A stretch of DNA of 64,000 bases, taken from Apostichopus japonicus (taxonomy: Eukaryota > Echinodermata > Holothuroidea > Aspidochirotida > Stichopodidae). The notes under the pieces are model-generated. The model did not search any database, had not been told where the DNA came from, and saw only the letters and a program-made list of their open reading frames with translations. This document shows positions 10,791 through 22,228 of this stretch, one piece after another (within the stretch, counting starts at the first letter, position 1; every line of letters begins with the position of its first letter). The position numbers were made by a program, and so were the translations under genes. The stretch is taken from contig NC_092576.1 in assembly GCF_037975245.1 (NCBI RefSeq), forward strand, positions 41,065,611-41,129,610. The letters run 5' to 3'.

Positions 10791-12114
10791 GGGAAATCCC
10801 GACGCGCGTCCGTAATTACACTTATCGCAAACGTCTTTGTACGACGGTCTTGTTGGGATGTCTATATATCCAGGGTCTCTGATAGATTCATCATCAAACG
10901 CTTTGTCTGGAAAAATTATATAAGTTAATTAATAATGATGAAACGATTACTAAAATAAGTTTGTCATCTAAAACGAGGTAAATCTTGTTGCTACGCACAT
11001 ATTTTTCCGATCTGAGATAATATCGAACTAAGTCACTAGTTCTAACATTTCGCAGAGTGTAATGAGTGGCTTTCAAATGATTTCAAAAGTGAGAGAGGGA
11101 AGAAGAGGGGGGGGGGGGTGGCGGGGCGTGGGCGGGGAGTCATATTACCAGCAAAAACCAACTGGAAATGACAGAGGCGAATTAGGGACTATATAAAGGA
11201 GGGCGCTGCTGTGGTGGTCACCGACTTTCCACGTATGAGGGATCTGGGGTCCTCCACCACCCCCATGCCCACAAACAGAGAAATCAAAATGTACTCTCTG
11301 AAAGGAATTATTCATATCATTAGGTCTTTCTAAGTAGGTCTGAACGGAAAGTTGAGCTCATAAATAATATTTAATTTAAAATTTCTCTGACTGATGGGAT
11401 CTTGAACCTTTATGGGAGCCCAGAGGCGATTATAGGAGTTTATAGTAGAGGGCCAGGTACTGTCATGGGGTCACTGAAGCCGTTCCCTATGTAGGGGAAT
11501 TTTGGATTCTTCCGCAGGAAAAAAAACACGACAGATTAGACGTCAATTGGTGCATTCTGAAGCATATTTAGACCATCCATTAGGTATATATATGTGTACG
11601 GGTTAATTCGAGCTTGAATGCAAGCGAGCGGTTGGACCAATGACCGTTTCCATGTAGGGGCAGGATGAGCATTGGCTAAAGTCGATTCAATTTGTCATTG
11701 TCTTGGATTATGGTTGTTGCATAGCTATGCATGACAAAGTAACAATGTTTGGCAATGTTCATACCTCCATGGTATATGCATCACGTGCCCATTTACTCTT
11801 GCTCTACCTGCTGTGTGAGTTGTAGTATACCACCCTCTTTATTCTCAATTCGCGTCGCGAAGATGAACGAAGCTGTTGCTACAGGATATTATAGCGCGAA
11901 GACATTGTGACGTCATGTTATTGACTTTGCGCAGTTTTAATAGTCACTTATCTTTGCTTATCTTTGGGTTTATGCCACTTTGTAAAATTGAGGTACTGAT
12001 TGTGGTGGTGTGTTTGTTTGTATTGCGAGAGATTATGGACTATGCCCCCTAACTGTATCGTGTAACCCTTTATTACAACAGTTGGTTGTATTCGCGTTGT
12101 ATTAGGTTGTATTT
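10791..12114. other. Intergenic, no gene seen
   Basis: Contains a G-rich tract at about 11107-11140 and a CTATATAAAGGAGG string at ~11190. With no coding exon in sight, that string cannot be called a promoter. Confidence 0.5.
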
Positions 12115-12347
12115 GTTAACGCCAGTGCATTCCAATTATAAGAGCCCGAGTTCGAGTCACTCCGAGATTAATGTATGTCGTCCAGTTACACAGTTGTTGA
12201 CAATTGACAATTGACAATTCATAATCATGGACGTTAAATATGAATCTAAGAGACTGACTTCGGTCAGCTTGCGGCTTTGATAAGCCAGTGATGGCTGCTT
12301 CGCGAGTTCCTGCGTGCAGGAGGATCTAAAATACATACATACATACG
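12115..12347 (+). mobile_element. Likely SINE/LINE 3' fragment with (ATAC)n tail
   Basis: A box B-like GAGTTCGAGTCACTCC at ~12150 is followed by a body. The body ends GCGAGTTCCTGCGTGCAGGAGGATCTAAA and a short (ATAC)n tract. A hairpin just before a simple-repeat tail is typical of retroposon 3' ends. The tRNA-like 5' half is too decayed to be sure. Confidence 0.5.
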
Positions 12348-13039
12348 TAAAGTTGCAGCATAATCTTCATCGTCACATAACACGCTGTTAAAGAGAAACT
12401 TTATTCTGTTATAATATTATCACAGTAAAATCTGGATAACGTCTGTTATCATACAAAGCAAGTATCAACACGTACACTACTACCTGACCCAATCATCAGT
12501 TTCAGACATGCGTTCGCTGTAGGCTAATTTACATATACACAAATGTTTTATCACATAAATAAATACTGGTTAACTATACTGGTAAGCAAATTTCACCTCT
12601 ACTTTGCACGACAAGAAAGCCTTTATATACTTCAAGGAAGTTTGGTCAAATGAGAAATGCTCTGAAGAACACTGGAATACCATGAAAGGTAAAGGGCGAC
12701 CTCTATTGTAGGCCGCACATTATATGAAACAGTACAGTAACCTTCCAAGGTATACACTTCTCATATAAAGCTTTAATGTTTTTGGTCAACGGAAGAACTG
12801 TGACTCAAATGTAAAGCGCCACCAATCCATGCTACCGAGAGGTATCTATTATTTATGTACTACTTTGCGAGGAAACTGCCGTCTGTCATTTTGTTTTCCG
12901 CTTGATTTCCTTTCAATTCAGTTCATGTTAAAGCGTGTTATGTTGACTTCGATTGATTGGTTAATTTAGTATTTTATTACTGAAAAAAGCCCAGCACAAT
13001 GAGTACCTTAGCTTTTATTGAACACCTTATACCATAACG
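12348..13039. other. Intergenic, no gene seen
   Basis: Unremarkable AT-rich sequence. No splice-bounded open frame. Confidence 0.5.
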
Positions 13040-13414
13040 CAAGGTTTCCCTAACTTTATCCCCCCCCCCCACGAACCCCCTGTGGATGTCAGAGTTGTCC
13101 ACGAACCTCCAACTTTTCGAGACACGATCTGAGTCATTATTATACTATATATAATATGCATAACAGTGCTTTGTAAAAGATCAAGTTCATAGTGTAATAA
13201 TGTAATGAAACATGCACGATACGGCAACATATGCGTATGGAACGCGAAAAGAGTTGTCGATAGATACGACTTTTGTTCATTACTAAATTATATGATATTT
13301 CAGATATTAGTTCAACAAAAAGGACTTTAGTTTGACTTTCAGAAACGTCTCACGAATCCCCTGGGATAAACACGCACCTCCGGGGATTCATGCACCCCAG
13401 TTAGGGAACCCCTA
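13040..13414. mobile_element. Non-autonomous hAT-type MITE, family 4
   Basis: The ends are CAAGGTTTCCCTAACTT and AGTTAGGGAACCCCTA, an imperfect inverted pair of the GGGGTTCCCTAACT type. They are flanked by CCATAACG (13032-13039) and CCCTAACG (13415-13422), an 8 bp target duplication with one mismatch. Subterminal CACGAACC-CC and GGGGATTCATGCACCCC tracts are arranged inversely. No transposase. Confidence 0.8.
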
Positions 13415-13422
13415 CCCTAACG

Positions 13423-15084
13423 CATGTCTCTGTGCTTTATAGTTGGAAGTTGTATGTTATTCAATTTGTCTTACTCATGATGCCTGGCCTACATTTGTAG
13501 CGAAAAGTCTAATGTTCAGAAATAACCAATAGATAATCATCGGAAATTCCGAGTCAGATTTCAACTATTCATTTCCTTAGAGATAAAGTACGAATTAATA
13601 ATAACAGCAATTTCTAGTTTTTCTTTAATTCTGTAGGTTATCAGCTACCGTAGAATAACGGTTTCACTCTCTTTTATCAAACAATACAATTTTAGAAGTG
13701 CATTGTCACACCGTGGGACTTTATGGTGATCTATATCATATTTCAAGATCATAAAAACTTTCTTTACTTCATAACTTGGATTTTATTTCTGTTTCGATAA
13801 CTTTGTTTTAATTCTAACAAAACGTATCCTTTCAAATCAAACCAAACCTTTTCTTTATTGACTGTTATAAATACTTCGACGAATAATCGAACTCAAATAG
13901 ACAATAAATATTTTAGTTTTGATTATGAATGCTATCAAGGAAGGGCTGATTTCTAGGAATAATTCCTTTCGTTTTCGATAAGAATCGCAGCATATGTCAG
14001 TTGTATTGTTTTCAGCAAATTGATAATATAAATTTAAAAGGCACTATATAGTCGGTTAGTGTGGGGAGATTATGATTATACAAAAGTTCTCATTGATGCT
14101 CAATGTATATATCATCTTTTCCGGCCCGGGAATAAGGGTACTACGAACATATAGGCCCCGCGTTTGCTTCGCGGTTCATCCCAGCCTATTGTGCTTGTCT
14201 CTACTCTCCACTGATATGTCTTTTTTATGTTTAGTGAAATGTAACTATTTAATATGTATTCGGTTTGTTTTCCCTTCAATTATCCACAATTTCAGCTTCC
14301 TGGATATTTGGCACCCCTACCCGCCCCAACAAATATTGAGTGCTGTGGAATAAGAAGTAGTTCTTTCTCTACAAACGTGGGACCAGATTTTGAAAAAGAA
14401 GAGGGTGTGTCCCTCTAGTTGTTGAAACCGCCGTCTATATGTAGAAGTTCTGGAGTTTATAACGTTTTAGTGATGAAATGGTATAGGCCTATACTGAGGA
14501 ATGTGTATTTCATAAAGTAAGCCCGTCTACACGTAAGATTGTTCTCATAACCACTTTGAATATTTTTGTGAGGAAAAGGAAGGGGTGTACACTCTTCACA
14601 CCCTGCTATAATCGCTTGCTTTATATTTCATACCTGACTGGTGAATGTATTCAGCTCGCTAGTATTGTCCAGACTTTGGCCCTTCAGTTGGCTGTGGAAA
14701 AACGGACCTGGAACACTCTCCGTTAGGTCCAAATTTATTTAATTTGGGTAACATTAGGCGAAAAAATGCTAAACCTTCCAGGGTTTCCCACCTGGACCCC
14801 TCAAGGGCTTTTAAATGCATTCCAAATAATGAAATTGGAATTTCTAGGGTATATTCCATTGATTAAGTTAATATATTATGATATCTCCAAATCCAACAAC
14901 TTCCGGGGATTTTCCGTCCGTACTTCCCAATTGAATTTTTCTCTCTCGTATGTAACCCTTTAAATTCATACGAGAGAACATAGAATATCTGAATACCTTG
15001 AGCTTCATGTGAGCCGCCTGGACGCCCATTAGGTCGTTTAGATACATTTCAGAGAAATGTAGGCCTACTTTTAATTCATCATTC
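13423..15084. other. Intergenic, no gene seen
   Basis: AT-rich. A hairpin with a 12 bp stem (TTCTCTCGTATG / CATACGAGAGAA) lies at about 14942-14978. The 93-codon frame at 14072 lacks splice context and any family resemblance. Confidence 0.5.
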
Positions 15085-15518
15085 TGACATCATTTTGCTC
15101 TCTAAAATCGCTACAAAGGCGAACATTGTACACACACTGCTCGTAGCTTTTAAAAAAGAAGTAGCCTGTATAAAGTAGATGTTAAACACAGTGACGTCAC
15201 CCGGAACTTCAAAGTGGTGGAACCGAGTAGGGCACAAGTAAGAAAGAGAGGGGAGAGGGGATTTGAATGTGCGAAACCGCACCTGTATAGAGTGCACGCC
15301 ACGGGAAAACTTAGGGAATAGGGAACACTTCCTAACTTGCGTCCGACTTGTGACTATAGATGAGTAGCGTTTCGAAAAAGACCAAAACAGCAACTTGATT
15401 TATGATTGTAACTTCATACTATTATTGGCTGGGAATGCATGAAACCCAGAAGCTGCAGCACTTTTCGGTAGATCTTGTTCGCCTTTATAGCGATTTTAGA
15501 GAGCAAAATGATATGTCA
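15085..15518. mobile_element. MITE-like element with ~40 bp inverted ends
   Basis: The left end TGACATCATTTTGCTCTCTA and following AAATCGCTACAAAGGCGAACA are mirrored at the right by TGTTCGCCTTTATAGCGATTT and TTAGAGAGCAAAATGATATGTCA. Two mismatches and a small indel separate the arms. No clear target duplication, and the interior has no transposase. Superfamily unassigned. Confidence 0.7.
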
Positions 15519-16784
15519 TAAGGATATTTAATACAAACATATACACAACAAATATTCATGCAATTCACAGCTCTGTTTGAAATATATCATTCAGCTCAAG
15601 CTAGTACGTTGAACAAGCATTTTTTTTTTATATGAGAAGTGAACTTTCATTTATCCGTTCTAATACAATATAGGCTTATGTTTGATACGGCGCTACAATG
15701 CTGTATGTATCCTTACTAATTCTTTGTCGAAGAAAAAACAAGGGAGGGAGAGTGGGGGTCTCTGAACCGTTCGTTCAAGTGTTTACTTTTCGATAGGTAC
15801 CCGTTATTGAATCTGATAACAATCAACTCGAGTTAGACTTATTAACTTGACCTTTGAATTGCGGCTATAAATGCATTACTTATTTAGTGCCGATGTCTTT
15901 AGGTGACAGATTTTTTTTTCTGATATGAAAATTGTTCGTGTCATTTTGGCAAACAGAAAAGCACGGGATTTTCTTATGATAGTCACGGGATTTAAAAGCG
16001 GAATCTAACAGTACTTCTACAGCATAAACGTTCCACAGTAATGTAAATGTTATGTATGGTAATATAATGTTGAGTCAAGTATCGAACACAAAGCTATATA
16101 CGGGTGTGGGCTTGGTATGACGCCTGTCTAGCTTGTATCATATCATGTAATGTGGCGAATAAAGGTAGAGACGGTTTCATCGTTGCCCATGTGGAACTTT
16201 TTTTGGGTAGGCTATGTTGGAAGCCCAAGTAAAAGAAGTTCCACTCAGATAAGCGATGAAAAATTTCTGGTAATTTAAGATGATATATTCGCTCCGTGAC
16301 AATTATAAGTTCAATCAAACGCTGTAAAATTAATTAAAGATATCGTTTGCAAACAGATAGATATAAATAATAAATATAATAAAAATGTAATAAATATTAA
16401 ATTGCCTGTGTAAAAACTGCTCAGAAGTTGCGGTTTTCTTGGGGTCACATGTGATAGGGCATCTGGTCCATGATTGGTTTAATATAAGCTACTTTGGAAG
16501 ATCATTAATATTCATCAATCTACCACCGTATGAAGCAATCATTAGTAAGAAAGAAAGCAACACCTGGTCCTTTTTTTGGTATGTCTCTTTTTGTCTGAAA
16601 ATACGGGCTAATAAACTAGACGTCTAGACGAAAATGGGCCGAACAATTTCTTTATTCGGGAACCGTGGGAACTAACGAGGGGGGGAAACTTGAAGGTCAA
16701 AAGTGCAAAGGCTTAAAGACCTTGTATGAGTTTGAAAGGAACTTAAAGGATGAATAATATCACTTCACGACAATATGTCGACAG
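15519..16784. other. Intergenic, no gene seen
   Basis: AT-rich with poly-T tracts. Nothing supported. Confidence 0.5.
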
Positions 16785-17134
16785 CAAGGGCGTAGGAACC
16801 GGGGGGGGGGCTGGGGGCGCCAGCCCCCCGGTGAAAAATGTGGAGGGGCGGAAGTATCATTCCGCCCCCCCGCTTCGCAAGTCAGAAAACCCCTTTTTCA
16901 TTTCCAAATGAGAAAAAAAATCTCATTTGGAGCACCAAATTGCATCTAAGGCCAGGTGAAAATGCAAAATTATATACAAAATGGAGTGGGTGGGTTGAAG
17001 TGTGCTATATTGCACCAAATTGCATCTGAGGCCACCTGGAAATGCAAAAAAAACACCCCCTCCCCTTAGACCCCTCCCCCAGGCCCGCCATCAGTCTTCA
17101 GCCCCCCACTCAAAAGTACCTTCCTACGCCACTG
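16785..17134 (+). mobile_element. Non-autonomous hAT-type MITE, family 1, copy 2
   Basis: The same ends as the 1448 copy (CAAGGGCGTAGGAA / TTCCTACGCCACTG), with an exact 8 bp target duplication GTCGACAG at 16777-16784 and 17135-17142. It is 27 bp shorter than copy 1, mainly in poly-G/C tracts, and close in sequence, so the family moved fairly recently. Confidence 0.92.
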
Positions 17135-17142
17135 GTCGACAG

Positions 17143-18985
17143 TACTGCAAAATGGTGCAGGAGCGAATCATGAGAAACTATTTGTAAAGAGTTTAGCAAT
17201 AACTCGCTGTATATCATACAAGAATATAAAAATACAAGAGTCAAACCGGCTTCATTCCCAAACTATATATCAAAAAAAAAAGAAGTCCAAAACGAAAACA
17301 ACTTCCAACTGTTGGCGAAAGTTCAGTCATTATGTAATGTGCCAAACACTGGCGTACATGCAGGGGCGTAAACATCCGGGAAAGGGTGGAGGACAGGGGA
17401 CATGCCCTTTCTCCCAATTCAGTTAGCATTCTTATCCTATTCCGCTTGCCAACCTCACACACCATACAGGAAAAATAAAATATGTGCGGGACAGGAGGGA
17501 AAGAAATGGAGTGGGGGTATTGAGGCTGTTACGGTTGGGACCTCATGCCCATTTATTGTTCTCATCCACCCGTTGGAAGGGGGTGGGGAGGGGGTTCATC
17601 AACTTCTGAAGTAGTATAAGGTGTCTGGTAATGCTCCTACCCTAATTCCAAGTAGTGATAACTTATGCTGAGACGGTGAATCATTTGAGATAGCTAAAAG
17701 AGAACCATGAAATATAATGATCAAATTTTATATTTTTATTCCTGATAATCCTTGAATTATATTTGAGAATATACAAGACGATTAAATGATACACATGAAA
17801 CGTCGTAAATGCACGGCTAAATAGTGTTATTTAATCTGTTGGAGACCCTATACAGAAATATGATGGTACTTCTGGTTAAGAGAACCTAGTACCTCTGCCC
17901 ACGTCTTTCTTTCCCTTTTCCAACTTTCCATGCTTCTTTCGAAACTGAGAAGCCTGAAATGACTCCTGATTTCTATCTAATTGCTACCTATCAAATAAAA
18001 GCTGTTAAATGAAAACTTATGTGAATATTAAAGATGCGTTGAAGAACCGAGATTGTAAAGTTTACTAGAAATATAACAATTTAATAGTTACAAAATATCA
18101 ACACAAACACAGATATATAAAAAATAATATAATTTAATTTCTACTTTATACTTTAGTAGTATCAGTTCATTTGGCCAGAATCATCTCTTAGTTCTTGTAT
18201 TCTTGTGGCTGAAGTTGAATTATTAATAAAATATGTACAAATGTTTCATTTCTTTAAGTTAAAATAATAACCTCATAACATATTTTATGCCGGATATATG
18301 AGTTGGTTTCGACTAGTTATATTTGCAATACTAGAATGATTAACTTCGTCAGCAATTGAAATAAAAATGTGATAAAATGTAAAGTATGTGTACACAGAGG
18401 CTGGTTTCTACCAATAATTGAAAAGTATAATGATAGTAAAATATCACATATCACGATATATAAAAAAGTAGCTTCCAGCATGGAGCAACAATTCCCTCCA
18501 TGGAGTAAAATAGGGTATAAATCCAGTAAAATTTGAGAACATACTACGAAAGAAAATTAATTCAGTTACTGAAAAGATATTGAGATGGCGATTTAAAACT
18601 AACAGTGCAGAAAAATTCTCTTCTAAGATAAGTGTTACAGTGGTATCGGAATATCTGTTTAAAGTAAATATTGTTCATACATTAATAGTCACGTGATTCT
18701 TCGAAAAAGGCTATCACTATCAGTGTTATTGTACTTGATTTTTTTCTGAGCTTGTTTGGTTAATGAAAGGTTATCACCATTTGGATGTTTATGACCATAT
18801 CCTTTTAAAAAAAGAGATCTAATAATAATATAGGTCAATACAATCAGGAGCACAAAATAATAGTTTGATTATGCTTTCTTATGCCGGTTAGAAACCAATT
18901 GGTTTGTATATTCAATACTCCGATTGTGAAGCAACACCATCTAATACGTAAAAGCGAACATATAGACATACATAACTGTTACATA
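17143..18985. other. Intergenic, no gene seen
   Basis: Strongly AT-rich from 17650 on. No supported exon. Confidence 0.5.
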
Positions 18986-18989
18986 TTCA

Positions 18990-19220
18990 TGTCTTGACGC
19001 GTATCTTTGTTAGAGTGTTTCCTCCAAAACAATCCTCGATGCTGGAGCTTATATTGCAAAAGTCAATTCATTTCGGAAGGTCATCGATATTATTCATGCA
19101 TCTTCAAACAGGTCGTACAAAGTGCTGTTCTTTTCCAATTATGATGATGCTATTTTTTCATCGTTTATCGCGTATTTCTTTGCTTTTGCAGAATCATTTA
19201 TCGCATATGTCATGCTAGAA
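18990..19220 (-). pseudogene. Possible decayed LRR segment of an NLR
   Basis: On the minus strand, fragments in one or two frames look like leucine-rich repeats. One reads LEKNSTLYDLFEDA and another IDFCNISSSIEDCFGGNTL followed by TKIRVK. Stop codons and a frame change interrupt them. It lies on gene A's strand about 3 kb beyond A's last solid exon, where LRR exons of an NLR would be expected. This is weak pattern evidence and could be chance. Confidence 0.25.
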
Positions 19221-21979
19221 ACTTAATACAGAATAATTTGGCGTTTGGTAAGATCAGTGTGTGTATAGCAATCGATTGTAATTGCACGCCGATACAGGGT
19301 TAAAAAAAGGGATCGGTAAGGCCCTGACGACATTGAAGTCAATAACAATGTAAGGGATTGGACGAACCTCTTCCAGAAGAAATATAGATGTGAAATTTTG
19401 CATTCTGGATAATGAGTAGGCTATAAAATACCGGAACGGTTGAGTTCTTTACACATCGATGTGCTAACAATAATAGTTTTGATTTTTCAGTGGGGTCGAA
19501 AAGGAGGGGGGGGGGGGTCGTTGTTGTAAGCTTTGGCCCCCAAGATCCGTTTCTGCAGGACATTAGACTTACGACTCGTTCCAAACGGTGACCTATAAAA
19601 AGGAGGAAAAAAAAAAATCAAGTTCCGTTACTGCTCGACTGATCGAGATATTTAGCTAAAGATAGGTTTGTCACATAATAAGTACAGTAAGTAGTCGTAG
19701 TAACAAACATTGAAAATGGACAAAGCATGTAATTAAAGGGAATTATGGTCTAACAAAATGAATGAAAACATGCGTGATGAATCTTTACGAACTTCAAAAT
19801 ACCATTGCTTTGCACCTAATTACAACTGCCTACATTAAACATATGATAACACGTGTCGATTAACCATTCATAATGATCATGAATGTAATAGTATGAACAA
19901 TCCCACACCCTTCACCAGTAGAGTGTTTCTTGTATCAAAGAAGTATAACATTACCACTTTATCATATTCTTCTTTAGTAAGTTTGGACAAACTTTCGGTT
20001 TGCTGTGGTGAGAAAAGAAAATGAGCATTATTCCACTAGATCATGTGTTAAATATATCATCAACGACAGACTATCAACAGATATTAAAGTTATATGAAGA
20101 GTCATTCAGTACCAAATTATGCAACATTTACCTTAGGCAAATTACTGATAGCATCCCACCCCCCCCCCCCCCCAACTTCAGAACAAGTGGTCTTAGGAAA
20201 TTCTTGAAGGAGAGACCTATTTCTCATATAGGGGTTGTGCATGGACACTTTAATAGGTTGAGAGGAGAGGTAGGGATATGGTGCCTTAGGTCGTTAGATT
20301 TGACACTAGAGTCATGCCATATAGGACCATTGAACATTTGGACAGAATCTAACATAGTCTTACCAGAATGCTTACTTGGTTAAGAAGTAAAATGCCCATA
20401 TTGTTAAATATAGTGAGAATTTAGCGTGTAGTTTATGCGGTAGTTAAAATATTGTTTATGTTTCTTTTGCAACTGTCATTCACAGTTGAATATTCTGTAA
20501 TGTTTACTTTCATCAAATGTATGGGCGACAAGGGGGGGGGGGGATTGATTGTATTTGTAATTTTTAAAGGAGGGCACGGCCCCTGGTTTCAATTGGTCCG
20601 TCATTATCTATTCGCAACATTGTATCAGCTTGTAAAAGCGACCACTATCACAAAATGAAAGTGTCTATTTTAGGAAAAGGAAAACTTAGCACATATACAT
20701 GAGCAGTTCATACAAGTTAAAGTTAGCGTACCTGCCAAGTTCCAGAATCCATATCTAATGAGTAACAGTTGATTGAGGAGTACCAAATGACTGAAAAAGA
20801 AAGTGAAGACATGAGAATTAATGTGGATTATGCTTAACAATTCGATCATAATGTTCCATATGACGGTTCAATGCTATATAACATACCAAATGAGTTTGTT
20901 GTTGAGTATGATTATTCATATTCATATCAGTGATAGTATTGTAAGAATGTTTCACGCCAGCGGCGTAACGTGTGGTGATGATCATGGGAGAACCTTCAGG
21001 CCTCGCAACATAAAGGACCCCAAGATTATATAAACAATAAAAGGTACGCAGGTTATATATGTCATCTAAAAGATGTGGAAACCAAATCGTATTGCAATTG
21101 TACGGTAAGGTTAAGAAACAACATAATCTACAACAAATATGCCAATATCTCTCCTTGTTCCCTTTTTTTTTAATCTTCTATTGACTAATGCTATTCATAT
21201 ACATATAACTGGTTCATACTTTACTTATTAAATTATCCTCACTCAAAAAGGGCCCGTGATAAGATGAAAAAGCCCGAGTTTCAGCAAAGGGCAACTGTCT
21301 GCTATCGCTTTATCGGTCCCAGTTAATCCGTGGCCCACAGGCCCCGAGTTAATCGTTACCCCATACTAGGCAATATTACTAAAATTTACTAACAAGAAAT
21401 ACATTTAGACTGAAAGTTGGAAGACAATTGCCCAGTTAGAGAATTCTGTTTGACTTCAACATGTAAATGTCTTATAATAAACAAGAAATTCACATGTAAT
21501 TAAAATACTGAGTTAAGATATTTCCAATTTGTACTTGGAAACTAATTGGGTTTAAAGTTGACATAACGATGCAGTTGGAAATGTCCAAAACATTATTATA
21601 AACATTTATAAATGCTGATCAGTTACAAATAAATCGAAATGCAAACGTTACCTTTGATGTCATTCAAGCCATTTGATTTTAAATGCATAAACGCAGATTT
21701 ATCTTTAATCTTTAAAGGCATCAAGACAAATGCAAAACTGGAAGAAAGAAAAACGGAGCTTAAATAATAAATTATGTAATATGTCAGTCGGAAGACGTAT
21801 GTATGATTAAACTGTTCAAATGCTCATTATTGGCATATGCACATATGTATTTTGCTAGTGTATTTCATTTAGTTTCCTGTTACCTGATGTAGTTAACGCG
21901 ATATTGTACAAAACCAGAAAGCTGAATAGACAAACGAATTACCAAATGAAGTGAGTCTTAACTTGAATAAATCCTTCCT
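19221..21979. other. Intergenic, no supported gene
   Basis: Poly-G/C tracts (19503, 20159, 20532) in AT-rich sequence. The 120-codon frame at 20021-20383 is carried through a poly-C tract and lacks splice context. Confidence 0.45.
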
Positions 21980-21984
21980 ATGTT

Positions 21985-22190
21985 TTCAAGAAGTAAATAT
22001 TTTGTTGACAGTTTGTCGTCAAAAGACTTTCTTGGGTATGCAGAAATCATTACCCCATTAGAGATTGTATGTGTCATTTTTTCTTCCTATGCAGCTGTTT
22101 CTTCTCATTCATCCCACCGGTTTGCTTCTGAAGTCAGTTTACGCAGTGAAGTTACTGTAGTGATTACTAAAACCATAATCACATCCCTTT
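21985..22190 (-). pseudogene. Stop-interrupted coding-like segment downstream of gene A
   Basis: On the minus strand a frame reads VTSLRKLTSEANRWDE, stop, five residues, stop, then a coding-like run including ISAYPRKSFDDKLSTKYLLL. Two in-frame stops exclude a simple exon. It could be gene A's 3' UTR or an eroded C-terminal exon. The plus strand of the same interval is also open, so the direction is uncertain. Confidence 0.2.
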
Positions 22191-22206
22191 AATATACAGT
22201 ATTCAG

Positions 22207-22228
22207 TTACCAGTTGAAGTCGAAGTAC
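22207..22228 (-). CDS. Gene A tentative exon 10: short terminal exon
   Basis: A GTGTCTCAG acceptor gives a phase-compatible continuation RYFDFNW followed by TAA. This completes one LRR-like pattern (NLKEIRYFDFNW) and then stops. If real, gene A lacks an LRR array. Otherwise true LRR exons lie further left or have decayed. Confidence 0.3.

Noticed and set aside
11185-11200. TATATAAAGG string as a core promoter
   Set aside because: No coding exon or transcription evidence nearby; AT-rich sequence yields such strings by chance.
20021-20383. 120-codon open frame with a polyproline run
   Set aside because: It depends on a poly-C tract staying in frame, has no splice context and no recognisable domain.
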